A stretch of 61,295 bases of DNA from Legionellales bacterium (GCA_002722995.1 PBNF01000022.1:1-61295), one strand, 5' to 3'. Positions 38,308 to 48,277 are shown, numbered from the stretch's first letter. The notes: generated from the sequence alone by a model not told the origin. Translations and numbers: made by a program.

Positions 38308-39208
38308 ATGTAATACACGCTGTGGTCGAATTGCAATCGTGGGCCGACCCAATGCTGGAAAATCCACACTGATCAATGCTTTATTGGAAGAGCCAGTGAG
38401 CATTGCAACCCATAAAGCTCAAACCACACGACATTGTATTTTGGGCATTAAAACCAAAGAGTTGTGTCAATTCATCTACATCGATACTCCAGGCATTCAT
38501 GTGCACGCTAAACAATATTTACAGCGCCAAATGAACAAAATCGCACATCAAACACTTAGCACCGTCGATGCTGTTATTTGGTTAACGGATCGCTGCCAAT
38601 GGACTTCAGATGATGAACGGGTTGCTGAATGCCTAGGTGCACTCAAATGCCCCATTGTATGGTGTATGAATAAAATTGATCGACTGAATAAGCATGATGA
38701 CCTGATGCCACATATCACCGACATTCGAACAAGATATCCTTGGATTGATAGCTGCGTGCCCATCAGTGCACGACATGGCAATCAATTAGATGTCCTGGAA
38801 TCTATTTTAATGGATCACTGCCCTCAAACGGCCCATACTTTTCCTGAAGATATGCTAACAGATCGTCAACCCGCTTTTACTGCGAGCGAGACCATACGTG
38901 CTCAAGTGTTCAAACAGACTCATCAAGAAGTTCCTTATGCCACCCATGTAACCATCGATGCTTTTAAAACCCAACCCCATCGCACCGACATTCAAGCCAC
39001 TCTCTGGGTTGAGCGCCCCGCTCATAAGATGATTTTAGTGGGTCGAAAAGGCCAAACCATTAAGCGCATTGGAATAGGGGCTCGAGAAACATTAAATCGC
39101 TTACTGGATACAACAGTACATTTAAAATTATGGGTTAAAATTCAAAAAAATTGGTCTGATGACCCAACGGCTATTGCAGAGCAAGATTTATCTGGACCTT
39201 CATCATGA
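38300..39208 (+). CDS. era: GTPase Era
   Basis: Binds the 3' end of 16S rRNA and assists 30S assembly. The 302-aa product has GRPNAGKSTLINALL (P-loop), the TTRHCILGI switch, DTPGIHV, MNKIDRL and a C-terminal KH domain (VGRKGQTIKRIG). ATG 38300 matches E. coli length (301); ATG 38288 is an alternative and the frame to 38216 lies inside rnc. Overlaps rnc by 8 bases and recO by 4. Confidence 0.96.
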   Translation: MTECNTRCGRIAIVGRPNAGKSTLINALLEEPVSIATHKAQTTRHCILGIKTKELCQFIYIDTPGIHVHAKQYLQRQMNKIAHQTLSTVDAVIWLTDRCQWTSDDERVAECLGALKCPIVWCMNKIDRLNKHDDLMPHITDIRTRYPWIDSCVPISARHGNQLDVLESILMDHCPQTAHTFPEDMLTDRQPAFTASETIRAQVFKQTHQEVPYATHVTIDAFKTQPHRTDIQATLWVERPAHKMILVGRKGQTIKRIGIGARETLNRLLDTTVHLKLWVKIQKNWSDDPTAIAEQDLSGPSS

Positions 39209-39906
39209 GCTTTAAACAAGCTCGAGCCTTTCACCCCGGTCTTGCATGGTTGATTCACCAACGTCCTTATCGTGACACCAGCGCTTTATGTGAATTTTTC
39301 ACACAAGATCATGGTCGAATCTCAGTGATTGTTTTGAATTGCCGGTCAAAAAAACGTCGGGCACTGCTGATTCCTTTTCAACCTTTATGGATTGAAGTTA
39401 AAGGAGAAGGTGGCTTAAAAATGCTCACTCAAATTGAATCAGAAGGTCCTGCACTGCGACTGATGGGCGCCAGTAGTTTTTGTGGCTTATATCTGAATGA
39501 ACTGATTTTAAAAACCCTGACGCAAACAGACCCTACATCTGAAATTTTCATGGCCTATCAACACGCACTCAAGACATTGAGTGCACAGCCTCATCAGCAA
39601 GCATCTACCCTCAGACATTTTGAGATGACACTACTTGAGCAATTAGGGTATGCTTTGCCCTTTCACCAACTTAAAAATCCAGAAGCTTATTATGAATATT
39701 CACTGGAACAAGGTTTTATTGAATATACGATCCCTGCTGACACACGCTTAAGTTATGACACGCTCAAAGCCATAGAGCAACGTAACTGGAGTACACCACA
39801 ACAGGCTCGAGCCAGTAAATATTTGATGCGTCAAGCCATTCAAGCTGCCTTGCACGATCAAACATTACAAGCCCGAACACTCTGGCAACCGGTTGAAATC
39901 GCATGA
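39205..39906 (+). CDS. recO: DNA repair protein RecO
   Basis: Loads RecA onto SSB-coated DNA with RecR. The 233-aa product has the N-terminal OB-fold (AWLIHQRPYRDTSALCEFFTQDHGRISVI) and the helical C-terminal domain (FCGLYLNELILKTL, LRHFEMTLLEQLGY). The zinc cysteines are absent, as in many gammaproteobacterial RecO. Era-recO linkage is standard. The pdxJ and acpS genes that usually follow are replaced by hemD. Confidence 0.92.
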   Translation: MSFKQARAFHPGLAWLIHQRPYRDTSALCEFFTQDHGRISVIVLNCRSKKRRALLIPFQPLWIEVKGEGGLKMLTQIESEGPALRLMGASSFCGLYLNELILKTLTQTDPTSEIFMAYQHALKTLSAQPHQQASTLRHFEMTLLEQLGYALPFHQLKNPEAYYEYSLEQGFIEYTIPADTRLSYDTLKAIEQRNWSTPQQARASKYLMRQAIQAALHDQTLQARTLWQPVEIA

Positions 39907-40616
39907 TTTTAATCACTCGACCACTAGAATCTTCGCAGCAGCTCATTGAAGCTTTTCACGCATTCAATTGGGATTACTGCTGGATTCCGATGTTATCGAT
40001 TCAGCCTTGTACGACAGCACAGCCACCACTTCATTCAGACTTAATTATTTTTATCAGCCCACAGGCAGTACATCACTATTTTAAGTTAGGTCATTCACGC
40101 CCCAAAGCGCAGGTCTGTGCTGTAGGACCGAGTACAGCGACCTGCTTAACTCAGTATGGCTGTTCGAATATACTGATTCCAGACACAACATACAGTATGG
40201 CAGGTTTATTAGCACATCCTCAATTGCAAACCTTAACCCATCAATCTATCACCCTGGTGTGTGGAGAGCCCTATACGACAACTGCACAAGACATGCTGGT
40301 GGCCCGTGGTGCTGATGTAAAGGTATATACTGTCTATCGAAGAACAGGTCCAATGCCTTCCTCCATTGAAGCACTCAAACGATTGGATACTCATTCTCTA
40401 AAAGCCATCACCTTTTCAAGCTTATCAACACTTAATTATTTCAACGAAGTGATTCAAAAGTATGAATTACAAACCTTTTTAAAATGCCCATGGATTGTGA
40501 TCAGCACAGCCATGTATGACCATTATCACACTCAAGCTCAGTGCATTTTAGCAGAGAACCCAACACCACAAGCGATCATTAAAGCCCTCACACCAATCTT
40601 ATCCGCTTCAAATTGA
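39903..40616 (+). CDS. hemD: Uroporphyrinogen-III synthase
   Basis: Cyclises hydroxymethylbilane to uroporphyrinogen III in haem synthesis. The 237-aa product has the two-domain layout: ILITRPLESSQQLIEAF at the start, FISPQAVHHYF, AVGPSTATCL, VYTVYRR and ITFSSLSTLNYF. Starts in an ATGA overlap with recO. The usual upstream hemC is absent, but hemX- and hemY-like genes follow. Confidence 0.9.
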   Translation: MILITRPLESSQQLIEAFHAFNWDYCWIPMLSIQPCTTAQPPLHSDLIIFISPQAVHHYFKLGHSRPKAQVCAVGPSTATCLTQYGCSNILIPDTTYSMAGLLAHPQLQTLTHQSITLVCGEPYTTTAQDMLVARGADVKVYTVYRRTGPMPSSIEALKRLDTHSLKAITFSSLSTLNYFNEVIQKYELQTFLKCPWIVISTAMYDHYHTQAQCILAENPTPQAIIKALTPILSASN

Positions 40617-40860
40617 TAGAGATCCGATCCTTTTATCAAAGGCTGATCAATACAATTTGACGCCTGCATCAACAGACTTAACTTCTTTATTTATAGACTG
40701 TAATGTTTAAAATAAGTGCGCTATCACCTGAACACAAATAAACCCTCTGAGACTGAGATATTCATGAGGACTCATCCACTCGATCTCAATATATGATTAA
40801 ACCCTTTTAAAGTATTCATAATCTATTTATGATAAGACGACACACAAGGAGGACTGCACA

Positions 40861-41505
40861 ATGACACTGAGACAATTACGCCCCCTCATCACAGTTCTTT
40901 TGTTTGGAGGACTAGCCCTGATTAATTTTTGGCAAATTCAACGTATCAATACCCTTGAACACAACATTCATCACTTTAAGCAATCTCTTAACAATCAATC
41001 AATGACTCAAGCCATTCATGCTGCCGCTGCCGCGCAAACATTCAATCACTCCCAGGGTGAACAACATTTTTGGCTACATATTGCACAGGCCTATTTAACA
41101 GCATCCAGCCCTGCCGCATGCCGCACTGCATTGTCTAATATACTCTCTGATACCTTCTCTACATCACAGCGGACACAATTCATTCAAGCACTTAAACAAC
41201 TCAACATATCAACCCAATCTACCGTCGAAAAGCCCCCGCAGCCCTCATTTAAAGGGTTTAGTTTTAAACACTATTTACACCCTCAACATTTACTTTCTCA
41301 AGGGCAAGCTCACTTCAAAGAGCAAATTCAAGCCCTTATCTTATCGAGCCAAACAGCATCTATCTCAACCCTTTCATCTAAATTCAACACCCTCAAAAAA
41401 ATTGCCCCTGATGCACTTCAAAAGGCTTTGAATCAAATGGATGCTCAATTTTTTCAATCTAGACACACCCCCCTGAATCTATTGAAATCATGTATTCAAA
41501 CTTAA
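40861..41505 (+). CDS. hemX: HemX-like single-pass membrane protein
   Basis: The 214-aa product has one N-terminal membrane segment (about residues 10-26), a short coiled coil, and a helical domain. Position between hemD and hemY, plus the layout, suggests the HemX partner of the uroporphyrin(ogen) cluster. It is much shorter than typical HemX (350-400 aa) and sequence resemblance is weak, so it may be a reduced version. An AAGGAGG ribosome binding site precedes the ATG. Confidence 0.55.
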   Translation: MTLRQLRPLITVLLFGGLALINFWQIQRINTLEHNIHHFKQSLNNQSMTQAIHAAAAAQTFNHSQGEQHFWLHIAQAYLTASSPAACRTALSNILSDTFSTSQRTQFIQALKQLNISTQSTVEKPPQPSFKGFSFKHYLHPQHLLSQGQAHFKEQIQALILSSQTASISTLSSKFNTLKKIAPDALQKALNQMDAQFFQSRHTPLNLLKSCIQT

Positions 41506-41563
41506 GTGTTTTAATCGAGGGCTCTGATATGAATGCCCACGTGAGTTTAAGAGAGATTGCTTC

Positions 41564-42673
41564 ATGCTGATACGACGAGTCATTTTAATCATAGGCTTGA
41601 GTACACTTGTTTACTTAAGTCTACATCCCCTTCAATGGGGTCACCTCACATTACAAACCTCCACCCAAACACTTAAAGTACCGCTTTTTGTTGCAATTAT
41701 ATTGATGATCTTATGTTGTTTAACGACTTTGCTGATTCATCAAATGATTACATGGGGGCCTCAACGCCTCAAAGACTGGCGTATGACACGTCAACACTCT
41801 GAATTACAAAATACCATCGACCGTGCTGAAGCGATCTTTAAAACACTCAATCAGGGGCATATTCCCAAAAGCGCCTCTTCATCTAGTATGCCTGAATTGA
41901 ATGCACTCATTCACGATATCCAAACATTATTCAATGATGACGCGCATCTGCACACTTTGGTTGCAGCCCTTAAAACGCCTTTAGGTCAAAACCTATTGCG
42001 TGCACTTCAAAAACAACAGGTTGCTTTCACACCAAGTAGCACCTTGTCGAATTTTATCTTATTACATCAACGTTTACCTGCTCATGATTTAGAATCTATT
42101 GCCCAACACTTGACCCCCATAGACGTTAAACAACTCTACACACTTCATCCAACTTCTTTGATTCAATGGCTTGAATACAGCCTACCGAAATTATCTTCTG
42201 AGACGTTTGAAAAGGTATGGGCTTTACTCCCTAAATCACTTCAGAAGCATCCTAAGCTCCATTTGACCTGGGCCTGTGCGGCAGAACAACATCACATGTT
42301 CAAACAGCCTCAAGCTTGGCTGAAAACTTACCTTAGCTTGACAGAAGCTCCAGCATTAGATCATGTTGCTTTGATTTGGCCTGAACATGATTTAGATCAC
42401 TGGCTTCAATGGCTCTCTAAAGCGCATCTGACTCACTCTAATACGATCATTATTCCTTTAGCTTTAGCCCGTACGTATTATCGAAAAAATCAATTGAATC
42501 AGGCGCTGCAACACTATCAATCTATTGAAAGAGAGCTGTATGCGAACCATTCTCAACATCTGCTTGAGCTGGCTCAAGTATACCAGCAAATTGGCAATCA
42601 TGCAGCAGCACTCAAGGCCATTCAGCACATCTGTGCTCAACATCACTCTAATATTAAAACTGGATCAAAATGA
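41564..42673 (+). CDS. hemY: HemY-like membrane protein with TPR helices
   Basis: The 369-aa product has two N-terminal membrane segments (about residues 4-22 and 42-64), the HemY_N pattern, and a helical C-terminal region with TPR-like repeats (LNQALQHYQSIERELYANHS, HAAALKAIQHICAQHH). HemY of this type sits next to hemD/hemX and has an unproven role in haem synthesis. An AGAGAGA ribosome binding site precedes the ATG. Not the flavoprotein protoporphyrinogen oxidase also called HemY. Confidence 0.8.
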   Translation: MLIRRVILIIGLSTLVYLSLHPLQWGHLTLQTSTQTLKVPLFVAIILMILCCLTTLLIHQMITWGPQRLKDWRMTRQHSELQNTIDRAEAIFKTLNQGHIPKSASSSSMPELNALIHDIQTLFNDDAHLHTLVAALKTPLGQNLLRALQKQQVAFTPSSTLSNFILLHQRLPAHDLESIAQHLTPIDVKQLYTLHPTSLIQWLEYSLPKLSSETFEKVWALLPKSLQKHPKLHLTWACAAEQHHMFKQPQAWLKTYLSLTEAPALDHVALIWPEHDLDHWLQWLSKAHLTHSNTIIIPLALARTYYRKNQLNQALQHYQSIERELYANHSQHLLELAQVYQQIGNHAAALKAIQHICAQHHSNIKTGSK

Positions 42674-42824
42674 AGGCATCACTTGCATGATTCATGACAT
42701 TGACCACGCCCTCAGTATCATTCAATCAGTCTCTCATCTAAAGCCTATTAACATTTCATCTTTTGAAAAGACCTCTATTGAATAGATGGTTTACTGCATC
42801 AATCATAGATCTAACTTAATTTAA

Positions 42825-42838
42825 GCCCTCATGAGGGC
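42825..42838. terminator. Palindrome between convergent genes, possible bidirectional terminator
   Basis: The perfect 14-bp palindrome GCCCTCATGAGGGC lies between the end of hemY and the end of the convergent exported-protein gene. A T-tract is weak on both strands, so intrinsic termination is only suggested by position. Confidence 0.4.
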
Positions 42839-42887
42839 CCCCTGCTCTGGTTTACAAAGGCTTTATATAGAGACTTAATCGATGTCC

Positions 42888-43457
42888 CTACGATTCGTCT
42901 ACTGTCAACATAACAACGCCTTGAGACTCATTCAAAGGACTGTGCTTTCTGTCTTTAAGATACACTTCAATTTCAGATAAGGTATTTGATAAGGCGACCT
43001 GGAATTGAGCAGCCTGGGCTTGGCAGTAGGCGTGTGCTTCAGTCGGGAGCAATGTTGATATTGATCGAGGCAGTACTGCTGTTAAGTAGGCTTGACGTAT
43101 ACGTTTAAAATCATGTTTTGAGTCAGCTAATATTCGTTCACATTTAAATCGGAGTCGCTGGCTCACCACCTTATCATAGTCTCGAAACCAATCAAACTGA
43201 CCTGACTTCACACTATAATTGAAAGTGAATTTTGGATGGAGCTTTCGGCTCAAACAGTCCTTTAATGTAGAGACTGAGCCTACACTAAACAGACAAATAA
43301 TAGGCCGCAGCGCTTGATTTTTATGATGCTGTAAGTTCACCGTAAAACGTTGATTCATCTGCAGTGGGTAGCCCTCAATCCTCACTGGGATATTCATCTG
43401 AGCAAACCCTTGGCTCATCACAAAGATCATTAGAAACACTAATTTTTTTTGAATCAT
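42888..43457 (-). CDS. Exported protein of unknown function
   Basis: The 189-aa product has a signal peptide (MIQKKLVFLMIFVMSQGFAQ), then a beta-rich domain with two spaced Cys (CLFS, DCLSRK) and later a CERI and a YCQA Cys, enough for two disulfides. ATG 43457 is chosen because it starts the signal peptide and has GAGGAAAGG upstream. No family recognised; a periplasmic or secreted role is inferred. Confidence 0.6.
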   Translation of the reverse strand: MIQKKLVFLMIFVMSQGFAQMNIPVRIEGYPLQMNQRFTVNLQHHKNQALRPIICLFSVGSVSTLKDCLSRKLHPKFTFNYSVKSGQFDWFRDYDKVVSQRLRFKCERILADSKHDFKRIRQAYLTAVLPRSISTLLPTEAHAYCQAQAAQFQVALSNTLSEIEVYLKDRKHSPLNESQGVVMLTVDES

Positions 43458-43784
43458 GAACCTTTCCTCACCTAATACTCTTTTGATACAGCGTATGCTG
43501 AAGGACATTCAATTTCATATAATCTAATACATCTTACCATTCAAATCAATTTCAGCCCCACCTCAAGTCCTTTATCTTCAAATAAAATTTGAACCATCAC
43601 TTTTGAAGTCAACACTTAAATAGCCGTGGGCATGCTATTGTGAGTGGGCTAGATCAACACTAGAGACGATTTTGAAATGCTTCATTACCTTTTAAAGAAC
43701 ACACCCGACAATGAGAAGAACCTATTATCGTTGAAAGCCATCAAGCCGTTAAATGTTCAAAGAGGACCCATGCCCCAAATACAC
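43458..43784. other. polA downstream gap
   Basis: I see no gene, tRNA-like fold or strong terminator in this stretch downstream of polA. It probably contains the promoter of the exported-protein gene near 43470-43530. Confidence 0.3.
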
Positions 43785-46427
43785 TTAATGTGCATGAGCC
43801 CAACTAGACCCTACTTCAACATTCACCCGTAAGGGGACTGATAATGACATGGCTTGCTCCATCCCTCGAATCACCAAAGCCTCAACTTCCTTAAGCACAC
43901 GATGATGTACTTCAAAAATCAGTTCATCATGCACTTGTAAGATCATCCTTGCATCAAGACCTGAATCATCTAACTCTTGTTGAATTAAAATCATAGCGGC
44001 TTTAATGAGATCAGCTGCACTGCCTTGCATGGGCGCATTAATAGCTGCACGCATAACAGCGTTGGCATGTCGTGCATGTTGAGGTTTAGGCAAATAAATA
44101 CGTCGCCCCAATAACGTTTCAACATACTGTTGAGATTTTGCCAATTCACGCGTTTCTTCCATAAAAGCTTGAACCCCTTTAAAAGTCTTGAAATAAGATT
44201 CAATCATCTGCGCAGCATCTGAACGATCAATATTCAGTTGTGCCGCAAGGCCAAAAGCTGACATCCCATAAATCAAACCAAAATTAACGACCTTAGCTTG
44301 TCGCCGTTGTTCAGATGCCACCGAATTAAGGTGACACTTAAATAATTGTGCAGCTGTTGCTGCATGAACATCTTGATCATGTTCAAAAGCATGACATAAA
44401 TGCTCATCTTGAGATAAGTGAGCCATAATACGCAACTCAATTTGAGAATAATCGGCACTGAGCAATTGATAACCTTGAGGTGCAATAAAGGCTTTACGGA
44501 TATTGAGTCCTGCTTGAGTTCGAATTGGAATATTTTGCAAATTAGGTTGTTGAGAAGATAAACGCCCTGTAGAAGTTAATGCTTGATTAAAAACACCATG
44601 AACACGATGTTCAGTATCAACCTGCAGAACTAAAGGGTCTGTATAGGTATGTTTAAGTTTGCTCAGTTGACGATGCTTTAAAATCAATTGAGGCAGTCGA
44701 TGTCCCTGGTTTGCAAATTCAGTCAAAACAGATTCTGAAGTAGACGGTTCTCCTGAGGGTGTTTTAGATCGAATGGGCAATTGTAACGTATCATATAAAA
44801 TAGATCTGAGCTGTTTAGGCGATGCAAGATTAAATGACTGACCGGCCAGTGTGTGGGCTTTTTCCTCAATCTCATCTAATTCTAACTGAAAAGATTGGCT
44901 CATCAAATGAAGGTGATCTACATCTAATAACACCCCAGTCGCCTCCATTCTTGCTAAAATCGACTGCAACGGTTGATCCATCTGATTAAATAATTCATAC
45001 ACTGCAGGCTGATCTTTTAAGGCCATGAGGATTACAGGATATAATTTTGACAGTTGATCTGCTGCTAACATGACTTGGATGACAGATTCACTCAAAGATG
45101 AATCTAAAGTGGGCTTGAAATCTGGTAGATATCGGTGACATAACGACACTAAGTCATGTTGCATCGCAGCACCATTGAGGGCATAAGACATCAACTCCAC
45201 ATCATTAACAGACTGATTAAATGAGATCCCTTGCTGTATCAAATACCGCAATACCGGTTTAAATTGATAGACCACCCAAGCTTTTTGTCTTGAGCTTTGA
45301 TCACTGCCTAAATCATGCAAGACCTTCAATTGAAACGCTCGATCTTTTAAATCAAGATAAGCACGGGATCCATCTGAACAGACCCAACCACAACCTATAA
45401 GAACTTGGTCTGATGTTGTTGCTTCTTGAAACTCAAAGTATAAAGCATGATTCACTTGGTCTGAGACTTGATTCAACCATTGTTGCCATGCATCGAGGTG
45501 ATCAATATATAGGACAGTCCACTCAGCTTTAGATTCAAAAGTATCAGATTCTTCTGGCCGCTCAATGGAACGTTTCAACTCAGTTAACCACGTTTTAAAC
45601 CCCAGCCTGCTTAATTGTGATGAAAGGATCTCTACATCAGGAGGCATCACTACGCATGCATCGATTTCGATAGGTAATTCAATGTGTGTATTAATCGTTA
45701 CCAATTGCTGGTATAGCGGTAATTGTGGCAAACTTGCTCTAAAATAATCGCCTACTTTCCCTTTAAAGGTATCAGCTTGCTCAATCATTGCCGCCAGTGT
45801 TCCCCACTGTGTTAGCCATTTAACTGCCGTCTTGGGTCCAACCTTTTCAACCCCTGGGATATTATCTGCACTGTCTCCAACTAAAGCTAAATAATCCACA
45901 ATCTGATCCGGACGAACACCAAATTTATGAACCACTCCTTCGACATCAAGATGGGTTTGAGTCATTGTATTCACCAACGTTAAGTGTGGCCCCACTAACT
46001 GAGCAAAATCTTTATCTCCACTCGAAATAATCACCTCATACCCTTGATTTAAAGCTTGATATGCTAATGTTCCAATCACATCATCCGCTTCAACCCCAGG
46101 CATCACTAAAACAGGCCAACCATAGGCTTGCACTAAATCAATGGTGGGTTGAATTTGTGCATGCAAATCATCCGGAGCTTGTTGACGATTGGCTTTATAT
46201 TCTGGAAATATCTCATGCCGTGTTGTAGGACCTGCTGGGTCAAATACCACCATAACATGTGCAGCTGGCCATTGCTTGAACAAGCGTTTCAACATATTAA
46301 CCACGCCATACACCGCGCCTGTCGGAATCCCTTCAGGGGTGGTCAAAGGCGGTAATGCAAAAAAGGCTCGATACACATAAGCTGTACCATCCACTAAAAT
46401 CAAACGCTTTGAGTTTGAATCTGTCAT
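43785..46427 (-). CDS. polA: DNA polymerase I
   Basis: Repair and Okazaki-fragment polymerase. The 880-aa product has an intact 5'-3' exonuclease domain (ILVDGTAYVYRAFFALPPL, VMPGVEADDVIGTLA, SGDKDFAQLV, VGDSADNIPGVEKVGPKTA), a degenerate 3'-5' exonuclease domain, and an intact polymerase domain (SADYSQIELRIMAHLS, QRRQAKVVNFGLIYGMSAFGLA, LQVHDELIFEV). In the proofreading domain the usual DTE is FEFQE and other acidic ligands are missing, so proofreading is probably lost. ATG 46427 has GGAG upstream and overlaps the trkH stop (ATGA); an in-frame TTG at 46442 is less likely. Confidence 0.96.
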   Translation of the reverse strand: MTDSNSKRLILVDGTAYVYRAFFALPPLTTPEGIPTGAVYGVVNMLKRLFKQWPAAHVMVVFDPAGPTTRHEIFPEYKANRQQAPDDLHAQIQPTIDLVQAYGWPVLVMPGVEADDVIGTLAYQALNQGYEVIISSGDKDFAQLVGPHLTLVNTMTQTHLDVEGVVHKFGVRPDQIVDYLALVGDSADNIPGVEKVGPKTAVKWLTQWGTLAAMIEQADTFKGKVGDYFRASLPQLPLYQQLVTINTHIELPIEIDACVVMPPDVEILSSQLSRLGFKTWLTELKRSIERPEESDTFESKAEWTVLYIDHLDAWQQWLNQVSDQVNHALYFEFQEATTSDQVLIGCGWVCSDGSRAYLDLKDRAFQLKVLHDLGSDQSSRQKAWVVYQFKPVLRYLIQQGISFNQSVNDVELMSYALNGAAMQHDLVSLCHRYLPDFKPTLDSSLSESVIQVMLAADQLSKLYPVILMALKDQPAVYELFNQMDQPLQSILARMEATGVLLDVDHLHLMSQSFQLELDEIEEKAHTLAGQSFNLASPKQLRSILYDTLQLPIRSKTPSGEPSTSESVLTEFANQGHRLPQLILKHRQLSKLKHTYTDPLVLQVDTEHRVHGVFNQALTSTGRLSSQQPNLQNIPIRTQAGLNIRKAFIAPQGYQLLSADYSQIELRIMAHLSQDEHLCHAFEHDQDVHAATAAQLFKCHLNSVASEQRRQAKVVNFGLIYGMSAFGLAAQLNIDRSDAAQMIESYFKTFKGVQAFMEETRELAKSQQYVETLLGRRIYLPKPQHARHANAVMRAAINAPMQGSAADLIKAAMILIQQELDDSGLDARMILQVHDELIFEVHHRVLKEVEALVIRGMEQAMSLSVPLRVNVEVGSSWAHAH

Positions 46428-47878
46428 GATTGTTGTCTCCAAAAACTAGGCAAGCAACAGACCAAGAGCACCATAATTTCTAAACGCCCAGCAATCATCG
46501 CCATAATTAAAATACTTTTTGCCCCCACATTCAGTTCTTGATAACCTTCTGAAATTTGACCAATTGCCACGCCTACATTTGACAAACACGCCGTAATCGC
46601 TGAAAAAGCAGTATAAAAATCATATCCTGTTGCCATAAACATCATCAATAATAAACAATAGAACATCACAAATACTGATAAAAACCCATACATGGCTTCT
46701 GCTTGGATTCGAATATGATCCTTCGCGTTTAAAGCGCTATTAAGTACCGCTTGAGGGTGAATCAACTGTTTTAAAGCGGTCAATCCTTCGGTACGAATCA
46801 GTAGAGCTCGCCCCATCTTAATGCCTCCCGTGGTTGAACCACTACAGCCCCCAACAACACCACATAAGACCAATAGAACTGGCACAAATGTCGGCCAATA
46901 AGCAAAATCTACTATTTTAAGGCCCGTTGTGGTTAACATTGCAACCGTGGTAAATAGTATGGATTCAATTGATGTCCAATTCCAATCAATGGATTGATGA
47001 AACAATAAGACTGATAAAACGATGACAGTGATTAACACTATACTTTTTAATAAGGCACAGGTCTCAACATGATTAAAATATTCACGCCATTCTTTGCGAA
47101 TCCATACCATATAATGCACGTTAAAACTGATGGCCCCCGCTAACATAAACAGCATGGCAATGACCGATAATCCAGGCGTTTGATAGTAAGCAAAGCTACT
47201 GTCATGAATTGAAAAACCCCCAGTTGAAACTGTAGAAAAAGCCTCACAAATCGCTTCAAAAACTGATAGCCCAACACACCAATAACCAAGGGCACATACT
47301 GCAGTCAACCCGACATATAGCAACCACAACAATTGGGCTGTACCTGAAATTCTTGGGACTAAACGTCGCTCAGTCACAGGCCCTGGCGCATCTAATTGTA
47401 AAAGATGTTGCCCCCCACCCAACATTGGCATGATCGCAATGGCCAATACGATGATACCCAGTCCACCTAAAAATTGTAAATATTGATGATAAAAACGTAA
47501 ACTATGTGATAAATCATCAATATTATACAGTAATTCAGCACCTGTAGTGGTGAGCCCTGATACTGACTCAAAAAAAGCGTCTAAAACTGGAAGATCTTGC
47601 ATACCTAAATAAAAAGGGATTGCCCCGCAGGCTGATAACGTCACCCACGCTGTGACGACCAAAATAAAGCCATCTGATCGAAGGAGTGTCTGAGGCACAC
47701 GCGTACCGTAGCACCATAAACTCAGGCCCAGTACTGTTGAAATTAAAATCGTCACCCAATACGGCTTAACTTGCCCATCTTGATAATAATATTCAACACC
47801 AACTGGAATAATCAGTGCCACTGAAAATAAAATAAATAGAACCCCCAATGATTTTAAAATAACACGATGATGAATCAT
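46424..47878 (-). CDS. trkH: Trk potassium uptake channel subunit TrkH
   Basis: Inner-membrane potassium translocating subunit gated by TrkA. The 484-aa product has four pore-loop repeats (SVSGLTTTGAELL, STVSTGGFSIHDS, TVAMLTTTGLKIVDF, CLSNVGVAIGQ) and about ten membrane segments. Coupled by 4-base overlaps with the upstream YqfO-like gene and downstream polA. Confidence 0.95.
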   Translation of the reverse strand: MIHHRVILKSLGVLFILFSVALIIPVGVEYYYQDGQVKPYWVTILISTVLGLSLWCYGTRVPQTLLRSDGFILVVTAWVTLSACGAIPFYLGMQDLPVLDAFFESVSGLTTTGAELLYNIDDLSHSLRFYHQYLQFLGGLGIIVLAIAIMPMLGGGQHLLQLDAPGPVTERRLVPRISGTAQLLWLLYVGLTAVCALGYWCVGLSVFEAICEAFSTVSTGGFSIHDSSFAYYQTPGLSVIAMLFMLAGAISFNVHYMVWIRKEWREYFNHVETCALLKSIVLITVIVLSVLLFHQSIDWNWTSIESILFTTVAMLTTTGLKIVDFAYWPTFVPVLLVLCGVVGGCSGSTTGGIKMGRALLIRTEGLTALKQLIHPQAVLNSALNAKDHIRIQAEAMYGFLSVFVMFYCLLLMMFMATGYDFYTAFSAITACLSNVGVAIGQISEGYQELNVGAKSILIMAMIAGRLEIMVLLVCCLPSFWRQQS

Positions 47879-48222
47879 TGAGCACCTTCAGTCGGCTCTG
47901 GCAGTGAATTGATCATTTCAATGGCTGCATAGGCAGGGGTTTCATAAGGGTGCGCAATCAATAAAGCGCGCTCTATCTCAGGCCAATTGTGCTTTAAACA
48001 GACCATTTCTACTCGCATTTCATCTAAAATAGTTAAAGCATTACATTCACCGAGTACAGGCTTGGCATGAGTGGTGGGTTTGAATTGGCCCTGCCCAACA
48101 ACAGACCAACAACATTGCCGATACCCTCCAATCTCACCAGCTCCTGCTTCAAAACAAGCCTGTGCAACATCAGTCGCATGAGACATAGGCACTGTATAAA
48201 TCAACATAAGCGCATTCGACAT
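47875..48222 (-). CDS. Standalone YqfO/NIF3 inserted-domain protein
   Basis: The 115-aa product matches the CutA-like domain inserted in some NIF3/YqfO proteins: YTVPMSHATDVAQACFEAGAGEIGGYRQC, then a GTG...GxF segment (GQGQFKPTTHAKP), and AHPYETPAYAAIEM. A free-standing form exists in gammaproteobacteria; function is unknown, possibly metal or ligand binding. ATG 48222 has GGAGGAAG upstream. First gene of the operon with trkH and polA. Confidence 0.8.
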   Translation of the reverse strand: MSNALMLIYTVPMSHATDVAQACFEAGAGEIGGYRQCCWSVVGQGQFKPTTHAKPVLGECNALTILDEMRVEMVCLKHNWPEIERALLIAHPYETPAYAAIEMINSLPEPTEGAQ

Positions 48223-48248
48223 CAATCTTCCTCCTCGATTCTTAAAGT

Positions 48249-48277
48249 ATCATACGATGCAAAAATTCGCATCGCAA
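48249..48277 (-). promoter_or_regulatory. Promoter of yqfO-like-trkH-polA with embedded inverted repeat
   Basis: Minus strand TTGCGA (48272-48277 complement), a 17-base spacer and TATGAT (48249-48254 complement). An inverted repeat CGATGC-N8-GCATCG (48255-48274) fills the spacer and enters the -35 box. Its position would suit a repressor or MerR-like operator. Confidence 0.55.

Noticed and set aside
42687..42785. Short frame after hemY
   Set aside because: About 32 codons with no ribosome binding site; mostly an overlap frame of hemY.
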